Assembly (NCBI GenBank): GCA_031213475.1
Contig: JARUPZ010000013.1
Location: 4,382,739 to 4,446,738 of the forward strand
DNA length: 64,000 nt
Reading direction: 5' to 3'
Source: Nereocystis luetkeana
Lineage: Eukaryota; Sar; Phaeophyceae; Laminariales; Laminariaceae
Position 1 is the stretch's first letter. Every line of letters begins with the position of its first letter. The notes beneath the pieces were generated by a model, which ran no database searches, was not told the origin of the DNA, and saw nothing but the letters and a program-made list of their open reading frames with translations. Below are positions 48,643-59,033 of this stretch, one piece after another. The position numbers were made by a program, and so were the translations under genes.

Positions 48643-48703
48643 GATGGAGGGACTGACAAACTGGAAACTCAGCCGTCGCGGTATTCGTGTAGCGCGTAGC
48701 TGG

Positions 48704-48711
48704 TATAAATA
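48704..48711. promoter_or_regulatory. Possible TATA box upstream of the PAO-like gene
   Basis: TATAAATA (plus strand), 62 bases upstream of the chosen start codon. The best TATA orientation is on the plus strand, so it could equally serve a divergent transcript. Position only; no other support. Confidence 0.2.
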
Positions 48712-48789
48712 CAAGTTCGTATTGTAAGTCGTAGATAGTTGACAAAAAACAAAAGCAACGAAATGGATCACAATAAATCGCCAATCCAC

Positions 48790-49290
48790 TACTACCCGGT
48801 ACTATTTACTATCCTGCCGCTGGAGAGAAACGCCTTGATCCTTGACAGCTTATTGACAGCTTCGCGCCAGGATTATTTTAGTCGGGCCTCTCGCTTTGTC
48901 AGAGGCAGATACCGCCAAGATTCGCTTCCGCGGGGGGGGTGGGAAGCTTCGGGGCAGGTTCGTGCGTGGGTGCGCTGTGTTCGTCTGCGTACGCTACCAT
49001 CGAAAAAAGACCCAGTAGCTTAACAATACTTTCGATATACGGCCCTGGGGGATAGGACACATGTCAGGCCAATCAGAAAAAGCTACGGGAATCCTGATCA
49101 GAAAAAAAAAAAAAAAAACTGTGAAGGCTTTTCATCACGGGCAGTGGTCGGTATATTATCGCGCCGTACATAGTGACTGATGTCAATGCGACATTTTAGA
49201 CTGTTGCCTGCTGCCCCTGTGTGCTGCGTGGTGAGTGTGGTGAGCTGTGAGCTGTGAGCAGCGTTATCAATCGCGTTTTGCAATGACCAT
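48790..49290. other. Upstream region of the PAO-like gene
   Basis: Plus frame 48739-49023 is open but unrecognised, and diverges from the PAO-like gene. A poly-A run lies at 49104-49119. No supported second gene. Confidence 0.35.
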
Positions 49291-49294
49291 ATCA

Positions 49295-49352
49295 CCGTAC
49301 ATCTCGACGGGTAGAAAGAACGGTTTAATGTGAAGAACACACACACACACAT
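49295..49352 (-). repeat. F7 fragment
   Basis: CTCGACGGGTAGAAAGAACG GTTTAATGTGAAGAACACAC, the 5' end of F7. Confidence 0.7.
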
Positions 49353-49617
49353 CTATAATCGCGACAAAATCGCGATATGTATGTACAATACAGCAGTTAC
49401 TGTATAATCAATAATTATATCGTAAATATTTAATGTAATCGAGATCGTAAAAAACAATAATAATACCTTCGATCACGAGATATTTTACGAGTAAAATTGG
49501 CAAATATCGTACGTCGTCAGAAGTTTCAATTGCAACAACGCATTTGAAACCCGCTGGAAAACACTTATTATTGATACATTTCAATATATAGTACTCGTAC
49601 ATACAGGGCGCGGGCTA

Positions 49618-49960
49618 CGTGCAGCTAGCTGCTAGCTGCATCCTGCACGAAACATTGTGCAGGAAGTGTGCCGTCAATTTCAACCTTAAACGTGGACCCA
49701 GACCAAGCCAACCCTAGGCCTGGCCCTACAAACCTATAACGGTTACCCTAACGCGAACCCTAACCCGGACCCCAACCCTTGGGAGGGCTCGACGTCGGGG
49801 CTCGAGGTCGGCAGGGGCAGCTACGCGGCCCCGCCACGTGTTTGGGGGGGCGTTTTTCTAAGCACAGCCGGGCGGCCGAAAGACCCGCTTTGACCAATAA
49901 CACCCGCATCCTGCATTTTTTTTTTTTTTGTGCAGGATGCAGCCACACATAGCTCGAGCC
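49618..49960. repeat. Inverted GCATCCTGCAC segment with degraded telomere-like repeat
   Basis: CTAGCTGCATCCTGCACG at 49632 is inverted as GTGCAGGATGCAGCC at 49930. Between them lie CCCTAACGCGAACCCTAACC and a 12-T run. Confidence 0.6.
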
Positions 49961-50742
49961 TACAAACAAACAGGAGCGCACCAAGGTCACCAACATTGTG
50001 TTTCGTCTTCCCGCTGGCGGCATGGAGTCATGCATCTTCAGTCAAATATTTAATGTTGTTCACCAAATTCATACTCGCATCTCCTGTAAGTAGTCCTTAC
50101 TTCGGACCCTGGTTTTCACTGTTTTCAGGGGGAGGGGTTCGTGGCCATTGTCTCCGTAGAGGACTACTTTCTGCTTGTTGTATGTATCGCGATTACCATA
50201 ATATATACCAGGTATGCGATTATATTTTTCGTCTGCGATCAATCGCGATAAAAGAACCAAACGATTGAGTGTATTATTGCATGTAGTTTTAATCGTGTCG
50301 TACCTTTCTTGACGTGATTTCCAAACTGTTGACTGTGAGTGCCAGACCCTCAACCCCCTACCCCAACTCAACAATCAACCAATATATATATGTGGCCGTC
50401 TTCGTCCCGTCAACAGCAGCCGGCGTGCGTCAACCGTACAACAGTAGTAGTACCAGGTAAGCGTCTATATAGTGTTACGCTGGACTATTTGTAATACCTG
50501 GTACGAGTATATAGATAGTAGTGTCCTATAAAGGTGTGGTACGTAGGGGCAGTAAAAGCTCCTCAACTGGGCGAACCACCACATAAATGTTATACCAGGT
50601 GTATATCTATTATGTTTAGGGCCTATTTTTCAGTTTGATGTTCAGTATTTTCCCGAAATTTCGGTATTATTGGGAAAATACGGACAAATAAATACTGAAA
50701 TTTCGGGAAAAAACTGAAAAAAAAACTAGAAAACAGCACTCG
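49961..50742. other. Intergenic, no gene supported
   Basis: Three TACCWGGTA motifs (50207, 50451, 50495) and a TTTCGGTATTATTGGGAAAA-type short inverted repeat at 50645-50715. Confidence 0.4.
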
Positions 50743-50840
50743 TTAACCCCTTTAGAACCCCAGTCCCGTTTTGGGGACAAACTACTCGAAATTTGAGTGA
50801 ATTGTCCCCAAAACGGGACTGCGGTTCTAAAAGGGTTAAG
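50743..50840. mobile_element. F2 MITE
   Basis: Well-preserved hairpin, TTAA on both sides. Confidence 0.84.
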
Positions 50841-50924
50841 ATCGAACCTTACCTCGGCGAGTAATTTGTCCCGGTCACACTTGATTAGAAAGTCTTGCTG
50901 CGCTCTCAGAGCTCCCTTTTACGG

Positions 50925-51410
50925 CGAGTAGCAATCGTTCCCTCATCATACCTGGCAGGCGTTATCGCCTCTGCCTTTCGGATGAGCGCCTCGCCCCTTC
51001 GTTCAGAAGACATCTAACGAGGCAATCAGCAACTAAGGTTCATTCTTATCGGAGAGCGTTTTTTCCAAAAATTCCAAAGTTTGGAAATAATTGGAGATAT
51101 GTATCAATATACGGAGGCGTTCTGTCACTATTCGTGAAATTCTCCAGAAGCAAAAATATCAAGTTCGTTAACATTCAAATATTTGGAAAAAAAAACAGAA
51201 GAATATGGAAGATTGAAAAATTGCGCGAAAAAAATGTCGAAAATTTAGAAACAAAGCTCTCCGATAAGAATGACCCTAATAATACAAGAACTTCAAAAAT
51301 TATTCAATTCTAACATCGTCAAGCACCTTGTGTGAGTGATCAGAGCAGAGCCAAAGGCACCAATCTGCTAGCAGTAGTCGGTCCCTAGGTCCATAATGCC
51401 TTACACTGAA
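50925..51410 (+). repeat. F8 repeat interrupted by a MITE
   Basis: AGCAATCGTTCCCTCATCAT to GTAGTCGGTCCCTAGGT. The second copy at 52945-53140 lacks the 239-bp insertion. Confidence 0.8.
51037..51275. mobile_element. PIF/Harbinger-like MITE with proven empty site
   Basis: 239 bp with ends GGTTCATTCTTATCGGAG and GGGTCATTCTTATCGGAG (20 of 21 bases match) and TAA on both sides. The F8 copy at 52945 reads CAACTAATACAAG uninterrupted. TAA target and GGGTC-like ends suggest PIF/Harbinger (inference). Confidence 0.82.
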
Positions 51411-51547
51411 CCCTGGCGTCGTCGACTATATATAGTCGCTTTTGGCACACCTTTGGGCTGAGGTTGGTATCGTATCACTCTGTGTGTTTTTTTTATTTCG
51501 TTGTGCTGTAATAGGTGCGCTGTTCGTTTAACTTTCCACGACTTCGT

Positions 51548-51644
51548 TTAACCCCTTTAGAACCGCAGTCCCGTTTTGGGGACAAACTACTTGAAATTTG
51601 AGTGGTTTGTCCCCAAAACGGGACTGCGGTTCTAAGAGGGTCAA
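51548..51644. mobile_element. F2 MITE
   Basis: Very close to the copies at 5197 and 50743; right flank TTAA changed to GTCAA. Confidence 0.82.
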
Positions 51645-52084
51645 CTTTCCACGACCTTTCCGGTCGTTCCCCTGCTTTCCCGGCAACCGGCTGGAGAGTT
51701 CTTGCGCCGATTGGGCTTACGTTTGGATTAACTTCGGCCTCCTTGCCATTCGCTCATTCATGCGTCTCTTACGTTCCGTATCTATCTGCGACTGTCTGCT
51801 CCCCCTTCTCGAGAGCGGCGGAATCGTTCGTTAGCTTTGTGTTTCCTTCTCGCGATGTCTCTCGATTCTTCAGAAAGAACCAGCGTGACCAGTCGCGCCA
51901 GTTTAGTTTGTTGTTTTTCTTGTATCCCTTGGCCTCTCTCTGGTTTTTTTCCCGAGGCCATGTTCATGGACATTTTGAACGCATCTTACAGGTTGCTCCA
52001 GGTTGAGGTCTGACCACATTTATTTGCCGTTCATGCGTTGCCCCTCCGCCTTCTGAATATCCCCAAACAGGCCGAGGGGACAAA
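51645..52084. other. No gene recognised
   Basis: Open plus frames up to 134 codons but without domains. Confidence 0.35.
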
Positions 52085-52225
52085 ACCTCGACCAGGTATG
52101 GCGTAGCTTTGTGACCACATAATTTGTATCTCTTCTGTAGGATTGAAGACTCGGCACGGACACTGGTTGTGTTGGATGTCGACGGGTAGAAAGAGCGGTT
52201 TAATGTGAAGAACACACACAAATTA
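52085..52225 (-). repeat. F7 repeat, reverse, partial
   Basis: TTTGTGACCACATAATTTGTATCTCTTC to GGTTTAATGTGAAGAACACAC. Confidence 0.72.
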
Positions 52226-52944
52226 CGTTCGTCAGCGGCGGTTTGCATTCCGCCCCCTCCCGCGCGATATTACATATATATACCGCAGCGATGTCGGCTC
52301 ATGGTATGGTTTGTGTTTTCTAGCGCGCTCAGTGTCTGCGATATGTCGCACGCCTCCCTTACGCCCTCTTGATATAGGATCGGGTCTTGACTGTCTTGGA
52401 TTATATTCCGACACCGTTCTCACAATTCGAGTGAGCTTAATCGCGCCAGCATATGTTCTGTTGCGTTACCCCCCCCCCCCCCCCCGTTTGTTTTCATTTC
52501 TTCGAAGCACCCCGTGCCTTCGCAGGGGTTAGGTTTAAGGGTATTTTTTTTCTCTGTTTGTGTTTTGCTCTCAGGTACTTTCGAAGGGAACATTGCTAGA
52601 CTAGCATTAGTTTATGTCGCTCCTGGTTGCACGAGCCTCACCTCTTCCTCGAGCTTCGTTCCTCGATTTAGCGTCCGGGTAATTATAGCTTGTTTTGTCT
52701 GCTTTCGCGTTTTCGTACTTTCGGACTTGTTCTTGTCTGATTCGCAGTGTCCATGTGTAATCGGCTACAGCCTTGCAAGTTAGAGGTGTGGAAGTGGGTT
52801 GTGAAAAACCGCAGCTTCTATCCATTCTCCGAATTCTCGGGATTGGTTTGGTTCGTGCCTGAGTTTTCTATGAATTAACATACGGCTGTTCAGGGTGGGC
52901 TGGTGTTATGGTATCCCCTCTCCCCTGTTGCGGCATCGTGGTTT
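52226..52944. other. No gene recognised
   Basis: A 17-18-bp C run at 52469-52486; a weak open plus frame at 52514-52783. Confidence 0.35.
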
Positions 52945-53140
52945 GTAGCAATCGTCCCCTCATCATAACTGGCAGGCGTTATCGCCGGCATTATTTCTGA
53001 TGAGCGCCCCGCCCCTTCGTTCAGACGACATCTATCTGGCGAGGCAGGCAGCAACTAATACAAGAGCTTACAACTTCTAACATTAAGCACCTTCTGTGAG
53101 TAACCAGAGCAGCTGTAGTCGGTCCCTAGGTATTGCACTC
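52945..53140 (+). repeat. F8 repeat, uninterrupted copy
   Basis: Supplies the empty site for the MITE at 51037-51275. Confidence 0.8.
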
Positions 53141-54236
53141 AACATCCCACCCTGAACACGTCTGCCTAACTCGACCGCTCGGAAAACCTTTCCGGCGATT
53201 ATTACTTGCGAAACATTTTTTCGTTTTTTCGAAAATCACACCCAGCTCAGCTTACACTAAATCCGAGACAAAATAATCCCGAACTAATTTCGAGTTTTTT
53301 TCGAAAAAAACATCAAGGGATGGATCTTCTGAAGTCGAGTCAGAATCGAAAAGCATTCAAAACTGAGCGATATAGCCCCTCCGACACTGAATTCGAGATA
53401 AAAAGTTGCGTTTTTTTTTTTTTCGTTTGATTGTGTTTTTTTTTAACTCACACCCAGCCCTGTAGCTCACCTGAGACCACATCCAAGACAAATAACCCCA
53501 CAATAGTCTATGGTACGCCTCGGATGGTCAAGCTCAGCTCGAGGCCACCATAAAGCTGTACCACTCGAGCGAGTCAGCCACCCTAGTCGACGCGAAGTAA
53601 GAGATACATAAGTTTACAATTATAAGAAAGAAAGACAAAAGAAAAGAAAAGAGAAGAGTGACTGCTGTGGGCAAAGTTTCCCAGCAACAAGGACGCAACA
53701 TCCGTTATACCCCAATATCCCTATCTCTACAGAAAACCCGGGGATGTCCCCCGCATGTCCCCTGACGACCACAGCCTCCCCCCAGAGCGAACCTATAGGC
53801 CCAAAGGGACTTGGGGGAAACGATAAAAATGAAGACAGGGACAGCCGGGGAGACAAAAACAACACAACTCGAAGAAGAATAACAGAAACCACCAGTCAAC
53901 ATCGTCCGTTTCGACGAAACCCTTACCATATATATGGCGTTCTACCACAATACAGTGGTATCCAACACAACCACTGGATTGGATATCAACTCAGACGAGA
54001 AACACTGGAAATTTGAAGAAACTGTATCCAATTTCACGTGAAAACCTACACAGCAATATTTCTTGACGTCACCCCATATCTCCTCATTCCCCGTCGTACC
54101 AGTTATTAATTTTCTGACAGACAGGTCAGGAACATACCAGTTATCACACGCGCATACACACATCCATACCCATACAAGAAACAGTACACAGAAAGGAGGT
54201 AATCTACCACCTTCTTCCTGTTGCGGCCTAAAGCCA

Positions 54237-55040
54237 TCAGCCAGGAGCAGCTAGTAGAGGGCCCAGGTTCAGAGATAATTGCTTCGACTGCGGGCAAGCA
54301 AACACGACCGGACACTCTGCAGCTGATTCTCCCATAATAACCTTTATCCCAGTACAAGAACCGATTAGATCGTCGAGAAACACTTCTTCGCTTACAGTAT
54401 GCGCTTTGCCCTCGAGTTCTTTGCGCTCAAACCCTCCTTTGTTATTAGTACATTTCTCTGGCCCAACACGAATTTGAACAACATGGTCCACGAGCTCGAC
54501 CGGACGATACCACAACAAATTGCGGTTCAATACCCATCATCATCAGCAAAATAATGGGTTTAGAGGACGCAGTTTCCTGTTCAGGAGCGCCTCTTAACGA
54601 GCCAGAGTCTTCAACAACAGGTATATCAATCACCGACATTTCACAGACACCCACATCCCTTTGTGAGAGCTCCTTGGAAGCAGACACCGGTTCAACAGAA
54701 GGAACGACGACGGGTTCATTCACATCAATCTCGGAGTCCTCACAAACACTCACGTCCCCCGTTGGTATATCAATCTCCGACACAGACACCCACATCCTTT
54801 GACAGCTCCTTAGAAGCAGACACCGGTTCAGCAGAAGGAACGACGACAGGTTCATTCACATCAATCTCGGAGTCCTCACAAACACCCACGTCCCCCGTTG
54901 GTGTATCAATCTCCGACATTCCACAGAAACCCACATCCTTTTGTGAGAGCTCCATAAAAGAAGACACTGGTTCCGTAGAAGGAACGAAAACAGGTTAATT
55001 CACACCATTCTCGGAGTCCTCACAAACACCCACGCCCCCT
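54237..55040 (-). pseudogene. Unrecognised minus-strand protein with 50-residue repeats
   Basis: Three tandem 150-bp units (about 54590-55040) encode the minus-strand repeat GVCEDSEIDVNEPVVVPSxE PVSASKELSQ, acidic and serine-rich. Beyond it another frame reads GPEKCTNNKGGFERKELEGK (54530-54237). The plus strand is also open here, but the repeat is more protein-like on minus. The frames do not join without a shift, so it is broken or spliced. No family recognised. Confidence 0.4.
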
Positions 55041-55255
55041 ATTTAGGTCTCCTCATAAACAGGCATCAGTGCAGCGGCAGGAATAACATCAGATGGATTC
55101 GTAATGCAGCGCACGGCATTAATTGAACCGTGGGTAGAACCATCGCCACAAGATCGATGCTGATGGCTCCGAAGTCCAGACAAAGACGCTCCCCCACCAC
55201 CAGTAGTAGATATATCGGGAATGGCAGCACTACAAGTCGTCGCTGTTGAAGCCCC

Positions 55256-55920
55256 TCACCCGTTCACTACTATTATTGTAGAATTAAGTGTCGTAGAAGG
55301 TGATACGTTGATATTTGAAGGAACAGCCGAACACAGCCCCGTATCTCTGCTGAGAGGATGCAACACAGCAGCAACACTTGGAGTGTCACCTGAACTATGA
55401 GAATATTCAGATCTAGCAAAACTGTTGCTAGTAGCACACAAATGACTAGGATTTCGGTGTTTTGTTGGCGGAAACCCTGAGGTTTGAAATGTCCCACCGG
55501 AGGATCCACCGATCCGGAACAATCATCTTGTGCGGAAGCAGGGAAGGCATAACGCCTGGGAAAAAAACGCTCGCCTCCAACTCCCTGCTCTCCTTGGCTG
55601 GCCTGACGCTCAATAAGTCGGCCTGTATATCCAGCACGGTCCTGCTTGACTCCGCCCCCACTCGATGGAAATAAATGAGACCTATTACTCAGAGAAGACC
55701 TTTGCTGGTAGCCTCGACTCCCAGAATAATGACAACCATGGTTATCCGTAGACATAGACGCATGTACCAGCAACCGATGTGTTCTCAACCAGCCCCGCGC
55801 AGAGTTTGTGATTCGCCACTTTACTCAGCGCGGAGGGAAATACCGGACGGGACCTCCTGCCCGGCGCAAGAGGCCTCATCCAATCCAATACTTACATTAA
55901 ATGATCCACGGTAGAGAGAC
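55256..55920 (-). other. Open minus segments inside the 3.85-kb element, function unknown
   Basis: Frames at 55788-55273 and 55522-55256, preceded by the segment SLYRGSFNVSIGLDEASCA at 55915-55860, which recurs at 58881-58935 on the plus strand. No domain recognised. Confidence 0.35.
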
Positions 55921-55937
55921 TCAATACTCCGAACAAA

Positions 55938-56057
55938 TGGAATACCACCACCAGGGCTGGCCACGTGGTCCCGTATCGAGATGGTAGTGGGTGGCCATGT
56001 CCATGTATATATGTGATCGTTCGCTGGGCATGAGCAAAAATATATTACTACTACTAT

Positions 56058-56099
<42 letters not shown>

Positions 56100-56236
56100 C
56101 AAATTTTGTTTTCGTTAATGCCGAGCGAACGATCTCATACATACATACATACATACATACATGGACATGGCCACCCACCAACATCTCGATACGGGACCAC
56201 GTGGCCAGCCCTGGTGGTGCTATTCCTGTTTTGCTC
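55938..56236. repeat. Large palindrome around a CTA microsatellite
   Basis: Arms of about 100 bp share ACCACCAGGGCTGGCCACGT and GGTCCCGTATCGAGATG (38 of 39 bases in the best part). The spacer at 56044-56101 is (CTA)n; CATA repeats (56138-56162) lie in the right arm. Confidence 0.85.
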
Positions 56237-56239
56237 AAC

Positions 56240-57100
56240 CCAGCGATCACATGGCCACCCAGGGCACCACTACCTCCACATACCAGTTGGGCCTCCTACA
56301 AACAACCACACTCCTCCCCATTCGTGCCTGCGCGCAGTATGTAGACACTCACACCTATCCTTGGCCCGGTGACCCCAAACTCACAATGGAAACATCCCCA
56401 GGTTTCGTACTCTACCCCTGTAGATCTGGGAAGTTGGATCAGGATTGTTAGTCATGGGTAAATGCCGTTGGGGTGCTTGGTGCTGGAATCACACCCCACA
56501 TTTATTTGTAGATATCGAACGACCACCGTGCACTCTGGAATGTGGATCTTACATGATATGGTGTTCCTGCTTCCAGCTGAAATCGTTATACCCATGCCTG
56601 CAGCACACTGACGGCTGCTACTAGCGGCGTGCGTGTGCACGTACCACACAGGTACGTGCACCAGTGATCTCCCACAGCTCTACCCGGGCTGCTCGAACAT
56701 TTGTGGTGTGTCTTTGGTACGAAGCACTCCGCTTCGGGGGTTGCTATTCGCCGCCTGCTACGCTCGCTCAAGGGGGCAAAACAGAGTAGAAAATGTATGT
56801 GTGAAGGACTTAGGATGCTCATGCCGGGGCGAAATGGGCGACTTGCAGATTGCCAAGAGTTTATATGCGCCGAAAAAAACACGCCTGGTTTGTGATACCG
56901 TGGTTAAATGGGCGACTTGCAAACGCCAGGAGGTAATTTGCGCCGGACAAGGCATGGCGGGCTCCACACGTTTATATATTGACTTCATTTTGGGAGGGGC
57001 TATCTCGCTCAGTTTTGACTGCTTTTCGATTCTGACTCGAGTTCTCAAGTTCTCTTTCCTGAATGTTTTTTCGCCTCATTAAAAATATATGCGTTGGGGC
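56240..57100. other. Interior of the 3.85-kb element, no gene recognised
   Basis: A plus frame of 149 codons (56633-57082) with an internal duplication (GGGCGACTTGCA at 56834 and 56910) but no known domain. Confidence 0.35.
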
Positions 57101-57369
57101 TTGTAGGCGTCAGGGGGCATCCGGGCGACATCCCCGGGTTTCGTGTAGAGATAGGGATATTGGGGTATAACGGATGTTGCGTCCTTGTTGCTGGGAAACT
57201 TTGCCCACAGCAGTCACTCTTCTCTTTTCTTTTCTTTTGTCTTTCTTTCTTCTAGTTCTAAACTTATGTATATCTTACTTCGCGTCGACTAGGGCGGCTG
57301 ACTCGCTCGAGTGATACAGCTATATGCTGGCCTCGAGCTGAGCTTGGCCATCCGAGGCGTACCAAAATA

Positions 57370-58345
57370 CTGCAGTATTCGAGGGTAGGCCGGTTGTCAC
57401 ACGAGAAATTTCAAGTTTGAAGGTCGGGTGTGGGTATCTTTCGGTCAGGTATCGATCGTGTGGGCATATTGACGTCTTGGGTATTTGATCTTCGGGTATA
57501 TTCTTCGGGTCTTCTTCGGGTTTTGGGTCTATCACCGGGTTGGGGATCTTGTACTTCGGAAAGGTGGTGTTCAAGGTTTTGGGTGGAATTCGGGTGGGGA
57601 TCTCTACGCTTGAGGCGGAGCTAGCTTTTGCTTGCTGCTACAAATTACAAAATATACGTACATCTACAATAATGGTCGGTTAAGCCAATATCGCCTTCTT
57701 CGGGATCTTGGCTACATTCATTCGGGTGCGAGGTGTCTGTCATCGGGTCGAGTGGTGGACGATCAGGGCGATCGACTGTTCGAGTGGAGCAGCAGCCGAT
57801 TGGAGCAACAGCTTGGCTGGAGCTTTTTTTAGATACGAGTCGAGTACACCAATCACCAAATTTTGTCTACGAGTACGAGGTACGAGTGCAACAATATTTG
57901 TCAACAAAATATATCTTGAACAAGATACCAGCGTGTGGAAAATGATCGACAGGATCTTTTAGGTGACAGGAACAATATTTTCGGCGTGGGTTGGTGCCCG
58001 AAACGGTGAGGCTCTTTTTCCGTATCTTTCGCATTCAGACTCCTAGCTTGGCGGACTAGGATAAGGAACGCTGGCAAGGTTCGGTCGGTCGGTCGTTTGG
58101 TCCAGACCAAGGTCGGGGGGCTGGTGGTGCGTCACGAGGTACTCATATGTACGAGTTCGAGTCTGGAGCTTCATCGATTCCTCGTACAGATTCGGAGGGT
58201 CGTCGTGTTTTCGGCATGAATAATGCCGTTTCGAAATGTAACCGCGAAACAAATGATTTCGACTACAAATACGACGCGATTAGGACAGCCGTGGTACGTG
58301 GCCTTTCTTCCTGAAGCAGAAAAATACACAAACTCATTGGTGGTC
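57370..58345. other. CGGGT-rich and AT-rich stretch, no gene recognised
   Basis: 57420-57600 is rich in CGGGT/TTCGGG units. The remainder has short frames only. Confidence 0.4.
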
Positions 58346-58348
58346 AGG

Positions 58349-58671
58349 TGGATGATATCCGTTTGTTTCTTGATTCCCTTGTGAAGCTGGATGACTTGAG
58401 AGATTGTTACATTCGATATATGATTCCAATATTTCTGCTGCAACGGCTATGCATGGCGGCAGGCTATACAGGTGATACTTCTCCCATTTCCAATGACGAC
58501 GTCGTGCTGGACTGCCTGCATGCTAAGGCATATAATAAGCGCAAGCTAGATGCTATCTCTGCGGAAGAATCGCTTTGCTCAATTGCTCGATCGGTTAATC
58601 GTGCAACGAACGCTGCTGATGATATGGCACGATTTGTTGAGGCGCTATTTGTAGATATGTGCAAGTTCGTT
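58349..58671 (+). CDS. Exon-like open segment, unknown protein
   Basis: After a GGTGGTCAG acceptor the frame reads VDDIRLFLDSLVKLDD to CKFVAE with normal amino-acid mix and no low complexity, ending near a GAG|GTTTGA donor-like site. Helical, acidic-basic mix. No family recognised; it could be host or element-borne. Confidence 0.45.
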
Positions 58672-58711
58672 GCCGAGGTTTGAAGTTCGTGATTTTTTCA
58701 TGGTTGGGGGA

Positions 58712-58900
58712 GATTTTCGAGGCGCCTGGAAATCAGCACCAGCACAACTTTTCACGAGGATACTCTTGGATGCGATATCACCTGAAGTCTTCAGGCAAGC
58801 ATGCACTTCACAGTTGCTTGCTAACGACGTGCCAAATTTGAATCCATGGATTGGATCGCCATTTTTCTGTAGTATTCTGTCTCTCTACCGTGGATCGTTT
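58712..58900 (+). CDS. Second exon-like open segment of the unknown protein
   Basis: Reads FRGAWKSAPAQLFTRILLDA to SLYRGSFN, then a consensus GTAAGT donor at 58901. The last 50 bases plus the donor region are almost identical to 55868-55920 (reverse), so part of this gene was copied in inverted orientation. Boundaries at the left are uncertain. Confidence 0.42.
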
Positions 58901-59033
58901 AACGTAAGTATTGGATTGGATGAGGCCTCCTGCGCCCGCCTGTGGTCCCGCCCATACTTCGTTACGCCTCCTTTCAGATTTCCTTTGTAGTTGACCGCTG
59001 GTCCGGGGCAGAATGATCTCACTCAAACTTCTA

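Larger units (their letters stand above)
53512..57366. mobile_element. 3.85-kb element with about 250-bp inverted ends
   Basis: Left arm 53512-53765, right arm 57105-57366. The arms start TGGTACGCCTCGGATGG and share TCGACGCGAAGTAAGA, a TTCTTTCTT/AAAGAAAGA tract and ATATCCCTATCTCTAC. The interior has a minus-strand repeat protein and a large palindrome. Long arms resemble Mutator-like elements. No transposase motif or clear target duplication was seen, so the family is open. Confidence 0.72.

Noticed and set aside
1-48642. PAO-like gene as a pseudogene because of its spread and repeat load
   Set aside because: No stop or frame break in 1298 coding bases, all metal ligands kept, and all twelve junctions usable.
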